The notes below the pieces were generated by a model, which was not told the DNA's origin, ran no database searches, and saw only the letters and a list, made by a program, of their open reading frames with translations. The position numbers and the translations under genes are program-made. DNA of 63,787 nt, from assembly GCA_036274675.1 (NCBI GenBank), contig DASUFE010000012.1, positions 1 to 63,787 on the forward strand, given 5' to 3'. Within the stretch, counting starts at the first letter, position 1. Every line of letters begins with the position of its first letter. Shown here in pieces: positions 27,201 to 34,662 of the stretch. The DNA is from DASUFE01 sp036274675. Lineage in GTDB: Bacteria > Pseudomonadota > Gammaproteobacteria > HTCC5015.

Positions 27201-27959
27201 ATGAAAAAGCAAAGGACCAGCGCCGGTAACATACCGGTCGCCTTGATCACTGGCGGAGCCCGCCGCATCGGCGCCAGTATCGCACAAACCCTGCACGCTT
27301 CGGGATTCAATATCGTATTGCATTACCGCAGTTCGGCCGCCGAGGCTGAGGAACTTGTCGCGGCCCTGAACCGGCAGCGTCCCGAGTCCGCGATCTGCGT
27401 GCAAACCGATCTGCTGCTGACCGCACAGTTGCCCGGCTTGATCACACGTGCCGTGGAGGTCTGGGGTCGCCTCGACGCCCTGATCAATAATGCCTCCTCG
27501 TTCTATCCGACGCCGGTGGGCGATATCGATGAGACCGCCTGGGACGACCTGATCGGCAGCAACCTGAAAGCCCCCCTGTTCCTGTCGCAGGCCGCGGTGC
27601 CGCACCTCAAGACCAGCGGCGGCGGCATCGTCAATATCGTCGACGTGCATGCCGAACGCCCGATGCGTAAATATGTGGTGTATTCAGCCGCCAAAGCCGG
27701 CCTTGCCTTGCTTACCAAATCTCTGGCGCGCGAACTCGCGCCCGAAGTGCGCGTCAACGGCGTCGCCCCCGGCTCTATACTATGGCCTGAACATGAAATG
27801 CCGCAGGAAGACCGGGCATCGATACTGCAGCGTATACCCCTGCAGCGCGCCGGCACTGCCGAAGATATCGCGCTCGCGGTCAAATTCCTGCTGCTGGAAG
27901 CTCCTTATATTACGGGACATATCTTGCCGGTCGACGGCGGGCGCAGCCTCTATATCTAG
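27201..27959 (+). CDS. Pteridine reductase-type SDR (FolM-like)
   Basis: A 252-residue classical SDR. The cofactor motif is TGGARRIGASIAQTL, where the Arg of the TGxxxRxG pattern marks pteridine reductases of the PTR1/FolM type. The catalytic residues are in NIVDVHAERPMRKYVVYSAAKAGL (Asp, Tyr, Lys); Asp replaces the usual Ser, as in PTR1. Such enzymes reduce dihydrofolate or dihydrobiopterin/monapterin with NADPH. It is convergent with the FolB-FolK fusion gene, which supports a folate role. Confidence 0.9.
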   Translation: MKKQRTSAGNIPVALITGGARRIGASIAQTLHASGFNIVLHYRSSAAEAEELVAALNRQRPESAICVQTDLLLTAQLPGLITRAVEVWGRLDALINNASSFYPTPVGDIDETAWDDLIGSNLKAPLFLSQAAVPHLKTSGGGIVNIVDVHAERPMRKYVVYSAAKAGLALLTKSLARELAPEVRVNGVAPGSILWPEHEMPQEDRASILQRIPLQRAGTAEDIALAVKFLLLEAPYITGHILPVDGGRSLYI

Positions 27960-28095
27960 TCCCTCTTCTCTCTCGTGAAAGCTAATTAAAACGAACCACC
28001 GCGAGCACAAAGTCTACGGTTCAATAAACAAGCTTCAATCTCCAACCCGGAAATAAGCTCTGCGCGTAACGTGTCCTCTGTGCCTGGGTTCTTAA

Positions 28096-28947
28096 TCAAG
28101 AGATAATTTTGGCATCAATCGCTTCGAGGGCTTGTTCCCCCGTAAACTCGCGCCACAACTGCCGGTAACTCTTGCGTTCCACCGGGTGCAGCGCATCACC
28201 GGCCAGTTCAGACAGGGGCCTCAATACGTAGGCATAGCGCAGGACATCGCCGCGCGGCAGATCGAGCCCGGCCTGTTTATGCACGGTATCTCCATAGACC
28301 AGCAGATCCAGATCCAGTGTGCGCGAGGAAAACTTCGGCCGGTTGGAGTCGCGCCCGTGCTGACCCTCGATGTATTCAAGCCTTTGCAGGATTGCGGGCA
28401 GCGGCAACCGGGTGCTGATCCCGGCGACCAGATTCAGAAAATCATCGCCCGGAAACCCGATCGCGGGATTACGATACAGCGTGGACAGGCGCAATTCGCC
28501 GAACTCCAGGCGCAGCATGGCGAGCGCAGACCGGATATTACGCGCGGCGTCAATATTACTGCCGATGCCTATGTAGGCCGGGCGCGACTGGGTACCGAGG
28601 CGCTCGCGAATGATTTCCAGCCCGACATTGCGCGCGTAACGCAGCGCCCCCGGCTTGCTAAGGCGCAACCGGAGCCATTGCACGTCAAATTCATAGAGGA
28701 CGATTTCGGCGACCCGCTGGGCCAGGGTCTCGATCAGCTGGTAATGGCTATCGCCCACATACTGGATCAGGCGTTTGGCGACCAGCTTGTAATTGAGCAC
28801 GTCGTTGACATGGTCGCTGGCGGCGCCGGGCCGGGCATCGGCGGCCATTTCCAGGTCGAAACTGACGGTCTGGCGGATCTCCCGTTCCCAGTCATAGACC
28901 CCGATTACGGTATCGATCCGCAAATCCTGGATATACAGCTTGTCCAT
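28096..28947 (-). CDS. FolB-FolK fusion: dihydroneopterin aldolase and HPPK
   Basis: A 283-residue two-domain protein for successive folate steps. Residues 1-118 are dihydroneopterin aldolase: MDKLYIQDLRIDTVIGVYDWEREIRQTVSFDLEM, VLNYKLVAKRLIQYV, and LIETLAQRVAEIVL. Residues about 122-283 are 6-hydroxymethyl-dihydropterin pyrophosphokinase: AYIGIGSNIDAARNIRSAL, NPAIGFPGDDFLNLV, EGQHGRDSNRPKFSSRTLDLDLLVYGD, and LRYAYVLRPLSELA. These are separate genes in most gammaproteobacteria. I start at ATG 28947; the frame continues to 29043 without family similarity. Both active-site motif sets look intact. Confidence 0.93.
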   Translation of the reverse strand: MDKLYIQDLRIDTVIGVYDWEREIRQTVSFDLEMAADARPGAASDHVNDVLNYKLVAKRLIQYVGDSHYQLIETLAQRVAEIVLYEFDVQWLRLRLSKPGALRYARNVGLEIIRERLGTQSRPAYIGIGSNIDAARNIRSALAMLRLEFGELRLSTLYRNPAIGFPGDDFLNLVAGISTRLPLPAILQRLEYIEGQHGRDSNRPKFSSRTLDLDLLVYGDTVHKQAGLDLPRGDVLRYAYVLRPLSELAGDALHPVERKSYRQLWREFTGEQALEAIDAKIIS

Positions 28948-29145
28948 GGGGTTTCCCGGGGTCTCCTGGCAATTTTTCTGAAAAAGTCCTGTTTCGGGGG
29001 CCGGCCAGCCGCCACCATAACCCAAGCCCGGCCCCGGCGCCATACCGGTTACTTACCGGCTCACGGGCTTGTGAGCCCCCGGTTTTTCCGGTAATATCCG
29101 CGGCCCCTACTGTTGAATATCTTTGCTTTTCAAGGGATAACGATT

Positions 29146-29382
29146 ATGTCGAAAGTCTGCCAAATAACGGGTAAGAAGCCGATCGTCGGACACAATGTGT
29201 CCCACGCCAACAACAAGACCAAGCGCCGCTTCCTGCCCAACCTGCATACCCATCGCTTCTGGGTCGACAGTGAAAAACGCTGGGTCAAGCTGCGCATCAG
29301 CTCGGCTGGCCTGCGGACCATCGACAAGCGGGGTATCGAAACCGTATTGAAAGACCTGCGCGCCCAGGGCGTGAACGTCTAA
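29146..29382 (+). CDS. rpmB: 50S ribosomal protein L28
   Basis: A 78-residue protein with the L28 signature SKVCQITGKKPIVGHNVSHANNKTKRRFLPNL, then HRFWVDSEKRWVKLRISSAGLRTIDKRGIETVL. The start ATG 29146 is preceded by AAGGGAT; an upstream in-frame ATG at 29113 is not used in the family. rpmG follows after 72 bp in the usual rpmB-rpmG operon. Confidence 0.98.
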   Translation: MSKVCQITGKKPIVGHNVSHANNKTKRRFLPNLHTHRFWVDSEKRWVKLRISSAGLRTIDKRGIETVLKDLRAQGVNV

Positions 29383-29387
29383 AGGTT

Positions 29388-29441
29388 AATACCGCCTACG
29401 GCGAAAATGTATAGAGCAATAATCGCCTGCGGCGAGAAGGA
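29388..29441 (+). repeat. Tandem short hairpin repeat between rpmB and rpmG
   Basis: Two similar units of about 22 bp (AATACCGCCTACGGCGAAAA and AATAATCGCCTGCGGCGAGA) lie in the rpmB-rpmG linker. Each contains a CGCC-NNC-GGCG mini-hairpin. They may be a duplicated processing or translation-control element, or a simple slippage duplication. Confidence 0.6.
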
Positions 29442-29454
29442 ATGAGGTAATAAC

Positions 29455-29622
29455 ATGGCCAAATCCAAACGCGACAAGATCAAGCTGGTATCGACCGCCG
29501 AAACCGGTCATTACTACACCACGGACAAGAACAAGCAGAACACCCCGGACAAGCTGGAATTCAAGAAATACGATCCGGTCGCGCGCAAGCACGTGATCTA
29601 CAAAGAATCCAAGATCAAGTAA
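29455..29622 (+). CDS. rpmG: 50S ribosomal protein L33
   Basis: A 55-residue protein, standard L33 length. It starts MAKSKRDKIKLVSTAETGHYY and ends KYDPVARKHVIYKESKIK. This form lacks the CxxC zinc pairs found in the zinc-binding version of L33. Ribosome-binding sequence AGAAGGAATGAGG is upstream. A clear terminator follows. Confidence 0.97.
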   Translation: MAKSKRDKIKLVSTAETGHYYTTDKNKQNTPDKLEFKKYDPVARKHVIYKESKIK

Positions 29623-29644
29623 TCGGGATTTCCCAAACAGATAA

Positions 29645-29673
29645 ATAAAAAGCCCGCATCGCGGGCTTTTTTA
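29645..29673 (+). terminator. rpmBG terminator
   Basis: AAAAAGCCCGC-ATC-GCGGGCTTTTTT forms a GC stem with flanking A/T runs, starting 23 bp after the rpmG stop. Confidence 0.93.
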
Positions 29674-29677
29674 TTCT

Positions 29678-29736
29678 CATCCCCCTGTCCTTCGGACATC
29701 CCCCTTCCTACCCGGAAGGGGGATAAGAGGGGGATG
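29678..29736. repeat. Three-way-junction inverted repeat
   Basis: CATCCCCCT (29678-29686) pairs exactly with AGGGGGATG (29728-29736). Inside are GTCC-TTC-GGAC (29687-29697) and ATCCCCCTTCC-TACCC-GGAAGGGGGAT (29698-29724). All three stems are perfect and packed with only three unpaired bases at the junction. It sits between the rpmG terminator and the end of the thiolase gene. Confidence 0.8.
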
Positions 29737-29786
29737 CCTTAATCAATACGCTCCACCCGCCAAGGCAACCGCCTCATTCGTCGCGA

Positions 29787-30971
29787 TCACTCCAGGCGTT
29801 CCACAGCCAGGGCAACAGCTTCACCCCCACCAATACACAACGCAGCAACTCCGCGCCGCAAACCCCGGATCTGCAGGGCCGAGAGCAGGCTGATCACAAT
29901 GCGCGCTCCGGAAGCGCCGATCGGATGCCCCAGCGCACAGGCGCCGCCGTGCACGTTGACCTTGGCATGGGAAATACTCAGACCGCGCATAGCCGCCATC
30001 GTTACGACTGCAAAGGCCTCATTGATCTCGAACAGATCCACATCGGTCGTCGTCCAGCCGGCGCGCTTCAGCAATCGGTCCACTGCCTCCACCGGCGCCG
30101 TGGTAAACCACTCCGGCGCGTGCGAATGCGCGGCATGCGCCACGATTCGCGCCAGCGGTTTCAAACCCCGCCGCGCGGCTTCAGTCGCGCTCATCAGTAC
30201 CAGCGCCGCGGCGCCGTCGGAAATAGCACTGGAATTGGCCGCCGTGACAGTTCCGCCCTCGACGAAGGCTGGTTTGAGTTTGGGAATCCTGGTTTCATCC
30301 ACGCTGCGCGGATGCTGATCGCTGTCGATCAACGCTTCCTTGCGTCCGATCACGGCTTTAACCGGTACGATATCATGCTTGAAATGGCCGCGCTCTGCCG
30401 CCTGCCGTGCGCGCTGCAGCGATTCCAGCGCGAAGGCATCCTGGTCTTCGCGGCTGAAGCCGTAACGTTCGGCGGTCGCCTCTGCGAAAACGCCCATGGA
30501 TTTACCGCCGTATACGTCTTCCAGACCGTCCAGCATCATATGATCGTAGATCTTGTCGTGACCCATGCGATAACCGCCACGACCCTTCTGCAGCAGATAG
30601 GGCGCGCTGCTCATGCTTTCCATGCCACCGGCCACCGCCGCGGCGTAAGTGCCGAGCCTGAGCGCGTCATGCGACAGAATCAGCGCCTGCATGCCGGAAC
30701 CGCACATCTTGTTGATCGTCTGGCAATGCACGGCCTGCGGCAAACCCGCATACAGCGCCGCCTGTCGCGCCGGCGCCTGCCCCAGGCCCGCCGGCAGTAC
30801 GCAGCCCATGGTCACCGCCTCGATCGCCTGCGGCTCCACGCCCGAGCGTGCGACCGCGGCTTCAATGGCGGCGGCGCCGAGTCGGGTCGCGGGCACGGAC
30901 GCCAGCTCGCCCATGAAATCCCCGACCGGCGTGCGCGCCATGCCGACTATCACCACATCATCTTGTTGCAT
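29787..30971 (-). CDS. Acetyl-CoA C-acyltransferase (thiolase)
   Basis: A 394-residue thiolase of the degradative/biosynthetic acetyl-CoA acetyltransferase class. The first catalytic Cys is in TINKMCGSGMQALILSHDAL, the His in VNVHGGACALGHPIGASGARI, and the second Cys in GVAALCIGGGEAVALAVERL. The start ATG 30971 follows CAGGAGAGCG. It probably serves acetoacetyl-CoA formation or breakdown; neighbouring fatty-acid oxidation genes are absent, so direction cannot be decided. It stands alone, 69 bp downstream of the rhomboid gene. Confidence 0.95.
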   Translation of the reverse strand: MQQDDVVIVGMARTPVGDFMGELASVPATRLGAAAIEAAVARSGVEPQAIEAVTMGCVLPAGLGQAPARQAALYAGLPQAVHCQTINKMCGSGMQALILSHDALRLGTYAAAVAGGMESMSSAPYLLQKGRGGYRMGHDKIYDHMMLDGLEDVYGGKSMGVFAEATAERYGFSREDQDAFALESLQRARQAAERGHFKHDIVPVKAVIGRKEALIDSDQHPRSVDETRIPKLKPAFVEGGTVTAANSSAISDGAAALVLMSATEAARRGLKPLARIVAHAAHSHAPEWFTTAPVEAVDRLLKRAGWTTTDVDLFEINEAFAVVTMAAMRGLSISHAKVNVHGGACALGHPIGASGARIVISLLSALQIRGLRRGVAALCIGGGEAVALAVERLE

Positions 30972-31040
30972 CTCGCTCTCCTGATCCCTGTGGCTAGCAT
31001 AGAGAAGATAAAGTTGCCTTGCCACGTACCAATAAGACCA

Positions 31041-32081
31041 TCAAACCACGCTCCGTTCCGTGCTGGCGGCGAAGAATGCTCCGTATTTCCGCAGTACGAG
31101 CCTGGGCCAGAAAATCCTGCCTGTGGTGCCTTGCATCAACCATAAGAGAACGCACAGCTGGGTTACCTGATTCCATCCATGCCAGTTCAAGACCGCCCCC
31201 AGCACGAACGAGACCAGGACAACAAACACCATCAGCACGAGGCCGGCCCGCTGTGTCCAGTAAAGAGAAACCGCGAGCCCGATCTTGAGCATCAGCCAGG
31301 CGACAGGAACCAGAAGGTATAACCCCTTCTGATTATCCGGATGAAGCCCCTTGAAGTATGCAAAAGTCCAATACAAGCCGTAGAGACTAGAAATTAGAGT
31401 CCACAATACCCAGGTATCCACAATTCTCCGGCTGTCATTTGTCAGCGCTAAACGAGGCATTATCAAACGGAGGTCCAACAACAACTCAAAAACGGATGGC
31501 TCGGCGTTTCCGCCCGCGCGCTTCAGAATCCGGTCGCGCATCGCCGCATAACAAACTCCAAAACCGACGGCAAAACCAGCTATATGGCCCCAGTAAGCAA
31601 TGTAATCGTAATAAACCGATCTGGCCACGTAGTAAATCATGCCGGTTATATCGGCAAAAACGGCGAAGGCCGTCACCCAGAACAAGGACATGCTGAAAGT
31701 GCCGTTGCTGAAGCCGAAGAAATACGCGAAATGGCAAAGGCGTAGTGGATAAGCCGCCAGCGCCGCGCCCATCAGTCCGCTGATCATCCCGCTGGCTCCG
31801 GCCACTGATTCTCCGAGGGCGATTGAAACGAATCCGGAAGCCATGGTAGAGACCAGGCCTATGGCCAGGTAGACTTTTATACCGAATGCCTGGCAAACAA
31901 TATTACCGAAAAAGTAGAGATATATAAGGTTGGCAATAAGATGCACGTGATCGACATGAACGAAAGCATTGGTGACGATTTTGTAGGTTAACCGCTCAGA
32001 GTCGCCGGCGAGAACAGATGACAAATGCAGCTGCGGAATCAGCCTGTCCGCCAAATGCAATGCCAGGAGCATTGCCATCAA
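31041..32081 (-). CDS. Rhomboid-family intramembrane serine protease
   Basis: A polytopic protein with the rhomboid core: HLIANLIYLYFFGN (HxxxN) in helix 2, the catalytic Ser in GASGMISGLMGAALA (GxSG) and the catalytic His in YWGHIAGFAVGFG. About 170 extra residues with several more helices follow. The start is unclear. The frame continues upstream of the TTG at 32081 as a rhomboid-like N-terminus (PIKIDQVPARPNPANALL) back to an in-frame TAG at 32147-32145, with only ATC (32141) or ATT (32135) as initiators. Base composition is more A+T-rich than the thiolase gene. Confidence 0.85.
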   Translation of the reverse strand: MMAMLLALHLADRLIPQLHLSSVLAGDSERLTYKIVTNAFVHVDHVHLIANLIYLYFFGNIVCQAFGIKVYLAIGLVSTMASGFVSIALGESVAGASGMISGLMGAALAAYPLRLCHFAYFFGFSNGTFSMSLFWVTAFAVFADITGMIYYVARSVYYDYIAYWGHIAGFAVGFGVCYAAMRDRILKRAGGNAEPSVFELLLDLRLIMPRLALTNDSRRIVDTWVLWTLISSLYGLYWTFAYFKGLHPDNQKGLYLLVPVAWLMLKIGLAVSLYWTQRAGLVLMVFVVLVSFVLGAVLNWHGWNQVTQLCVLLWLMQGTTGRIFWPRLVLRKYGAFFAASTERSVV

Positions 32082-32230
32082 CAGGGCATTTGCGGGATTC
32101 GGCCGCGCCGGGACCTGATCGATTTTGATCGGAATAAAGATGGCCTAAGGTCCCTGGCTGCTTGTCGACGGGATCATCATCACTCCGCACTTTTTTTATA
32201 GACATTCACAGGCAACAACTCCATCAGGAT

Positions 32231-32749
32231 TTAATATGCAGAAAAGCGCTCACGCAATACGGCCTCCTCGATCCTGATACGGCACGCAAGCGCAGCGAGG
32301 TAAGCCGGGAACATGATTGCCAGTGTCAGCCATGCTTTCATAATCAAGGTTAGCGCAAGTAGTTCGGGAATGATGTTGAGGTAATAATTGGGATGTCTGA
32401 TATTCCGGAAGAGCCAGCTCTGCTTGAGCACGCGGCCAGGAGCGATCAGGACTTTGATGGTCCACAAATTTCCCAACTCGCGAATGACATAAAACAGGGC
32501 CAACATCGCACCGGCGTAGAGAATCAGGCCGAACCCGGCCAGCTCATCCAGCCGGCTTCCGCGCCATGCGCCTTCCGCGAAAGCAGCGATATAAAATGCC
32601 GTGTGCAGAACGGCGATAAACCTTGAATTGGTTGCGCCATATTCCTCGGCGCCCTGGGCCCGCAGCAGCGCTTCATTTTTCCTTGAGATGACCACACTAC
32701 CCAGTCTCAGCAGGACAGCGCAGATAAAGAAGGCAGTCAAAATGATCAT
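32231..32749 (-). CDS. Isoprenylcysteine carboxyl methyltransferase-like membrane protein
   Basis: A 172-residue integral membrane protein. The C-terminal half has the ICMT/NnrU-type SAM-binding pattern: GNLWTIKVLIAPGRVLKQSWLFRNIRHPNYYLNIIPELLALTLIM, followed by IRIEEAVLRERF (the RI-x-EE motif). Start ATG 32749 follows GGAAGAGAG. In bacteria such enzymes methylate isoprenoid quinone precursors, polyketides or unknown lipids. It lies just upstream of the rhomboid gene on the same strand. Confidence 0.88.
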   Translation of the reverse strand: MIILTAFFICAVLLRLGSVVISRKNEALLRAQGAEEYGATNSRFIAVLHTAFYIAAFAEGAWRGSRLDELAGFGLILYAGAMLALFYVIRELGNLWTIKVLIAPGRVLKQSWLFRNIRHPNYYLNIIPELLALTLIMKAWLTLAIMFPAYLAALACRIRIEEAVLRERFSAY

Positions 32750-32873
32750 CGCTCTCTTCCCTCCAGGTTTAGACGCCGGATCAGGCACAACAGGCCAAAC
32801 GTCTGAATGGTGCAATAGCCAGCCAGTATCACCCTGCTCCCGCTTAGGGTCGCTTGTGATGAGAAATCAGAAA

Positions 32874-33644
32874 TTAATTCTTTTTCTTATCGTTGCAAAG
32901 CCTAAGATTGAAGCGCGCAGCACTCAGGATAGGAATATAGGCATCGGCATCCCTGGGCGGATACTCTTCCCGTATATTCTCCTCGGTTTTAGCAAGATCC
33001 GTTGTAAAGGTTTGCAGAGTTCTCCTGCACTCTTCCAAATCGCCCAATTTATATTGCGTAATCGCCAGATCATTTTGAATCCAGCCTTTCTGCAACCACT
33101 CAAGCGAATCAGCACAGACCGACAGAAGCGGCTCCAATTTTTGATACGCCTCGGAATAGGACTTCTTTTTGTATAGAACCTTAAATTCTTCCTGGGTCCT
33201 GCGGCGTGCTTCCAGCTCACAAACGGGATCAACCCTGAGATAAGTGCCGTCAAAATAACCCCGGGTTCCGCAAAAATAAAAACAATTCCCCGACACGGCG
33301 GATACTGAAACCGCATTCTTGTACTTGGAATCGACAATCTCGGTTACAGATCGAAAATCGACAATGCATGGTTTGTCTTTCTCATCAGTCTCCAGAATGG
33401 ATCGATTATTTTGCAGTTCACCGTCAAGCAAACAGGTATGCCCATTATCCACAACCGACACAAGATCAAAAGACGACTGTTTTACGCTTTCTTGTTTAAC
33501 AGTGAGATAACCCCAACCGCCTTTTGTAATGTACTGCCCAGGCTGAATCTGAGAGTCTCCAGCGAAGGCTTTGGATAGCATCGCTATCAAAAGCAAGATC
33601 AGGCACAAAATTATACGGCGCAACGATAATGGGAACAAATGCAT
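32874..33644 (-). CDS. Secreted hypothetical protein with helical C-terminal region
   Basis: A 256-residue protein that I do not recognise. It starts with a signal peptide (LRRIILCLILLLIAMLSKAFAG). The N-terminal half looks beta-rich (GQYITKGGWGYLTVKQES, GHTCLLDGELQNNRSILE) with several Cys that could form disulfides; the lysozyme-inhibitor-like pattern of this half is only a guess. The C-terminal half (VLYKKKSYSEAYQKLEPLLSVC, NDLAITQYKLGDLEECRRTLQTF) resembles two TPR-like hairpins. Start ATG 33644 is chosen to put the signal peptide at the N-terminus. The gene is A+T-rich. Confidence 0.65.
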   Translation of the reverse strand: MHLFPLSLRRIILCLILLLIAMLSKAFAGDSQIQPGQYITKGGWGYLTVKQESVKQSSFDLVSVVDNGHTCLLDGELQNNRSILETDEKDKPCIVDFRSVTEIVDSKYKNAVSVSAVSGNCFYFCGTRGYFDGTYLRVDPVCELEARRRTQEEFKVLYKKKSYSEAYQKLEPLLSVCADSLEWLQKGWIQNDLAITQYKLGDLEECRRTLQTFTTDLAKTEENIREEYPPRDADAYIPILSAARFNLRLCNDKKKN

Positions 33645-33804
33645 GGGAGTCTCACAGAGCCACACTCGCAGTATAGTCAGCATTTATCTGGACTGTCCAC
33701 CTTAACAAGGTTCATTGCTGGCGTGCAGCAGGCCTGATTTCGCGCTCTCGCCGCTTCCACAAGAGACATATTATTCTTCTCTGTGCCTCCGCGAGAGCCT
33801 CCTC

Positions 33805-34578
33805 TCAAGCGCCGCAAAAAGCAGCCGGGTCCTGCCGGTAATAACCGGAGAGTTGCATATAGAGTGCAGGATGTTTACGCCGCAGGACGCGCGGGCGTTC
33901 GAAGAAGCATTCGGTGGCGACCGCGAAGAATTCGGCCGGGCTTTCGGCGCCGTATTCGTCGAGCAGCGAGGCACGCTCGGCCAGCACGGCGTTCTGCAGT
34001 TGTTCGTATTCCTGCCCGAAGGCCTTGGCCCAGGCTTGGTAACGCGCGAGACTGCCGAGCGCGGGCGCGCCATCGGTGGCGCCGGATTCGTCGTCGAGCT
34101 GGTGCGCGAATTCGTGCAGCACCACGTTGTAGCCGTCGTGCGGGTCCTGGGCGCCGGCCAGCACGTCCTCCCAGGAGAGAATCACCGGTCCGCCGTACCA
34201 GGACTCGCCTGCCTGTTCGACCGCCGCTTCGTACTCCGTGCCATCTTCCTGTTCGTAACGGTGATTCACCACAAAGAGATCCGGATAGACCAGGATCGTG
34301 CGCATGGTAGGGAAATAATCGGTCTTGCGATGCAACAGCAGCAGCGCGGCCTGCGCCGCGATAGTGACGCGTATCTCGTCGGTGATTTCGAGCCCGCCGC
34401 AGCCGGTGAATTTTTTCTCGGCCAGCAATACTTGCATGTGCCCGAACAATTCCTGGCGATCGAGCGGGGTCAACAAGGCGATATAGGGTACGTTGCGCGC
34501 AAGCACCGACTTCCAGCGTGACGGCAGCGGCATGGTGCGCAGGCGTTCGCGCCTGCGGCGTTTGAGCCAACCGAACAT
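33805..34578 (-). CDS. mtfA: MtfA-type zinc metallopeptidase
   Basis: A 257-residue protein of the MtfA family. In E. coli MtfA is a zinc aminopeptidase that binds the repressor Mlc and so influences glucose PTS expression. The zinc motif is VVLHEFAHQLDDESG (HExxH), with the third ligand Glu probably in SPAEFFAVATECFFERP. Start ATG 34578 (MFGWLKRRRRERL) follows AAAGGGAG. The end of the gene abuts A/T-rich repeat-like sequence containing CTCCGCGAGAG. Confidence 0.93.
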   Translation of the reverse strand: MFGWLKRRRRERLRTMPLPSRWKSVLARNVPYIALLTPLDRQELFGHMQVLLAEKKFTGCGGLEITDEIRVTIAAQAALLLLHRKTDYFPTMRTILVYPDLFVVNHRYEQEDGTEYEAAVEQAGESWYGGPVILSWEDVLAGAQDPHDGYNVVLHEFAHQLDDESGATDGAPALGSLARYQAWAKAFGQEYEQLQNAVLAERASLLDEYGAESPAEFFAVATECFFERPRVLRRKHPALYMQLSGYYRQDPAAFCGA

Positions 34579-34600
34579 CAGGACTCCCTTTAGGCACCGC

Positions 34601-34639
34601 AAAAAAACGAAACCCCCGGATTTTACTCCGGGGGTTTCG
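34601..34639 (-). terminator. Terminator of the desaturase gene
   Basis: On the minus strand a 13-bp perfect stem (CGAAACCCCCGGA and its complement, six-base loop) is followed by seven T. It lies 23 bp past the desaturase stop and directly before the mtfA ribosome-binding site. Confidence 0.95.
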
Positions 34640-34662
34640 CATGCAACAGTATTTGAGCAGCT

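Noticed and set aside
32166..32205. Slippery A-run near the start of the frame at 32205 as a -1 frameshift site feeding the rhomboid gene
   Set aside because: Shifting -1 at that run meets stop codons within four codons, and the rhomboid frame needs a +1 change further downstream.
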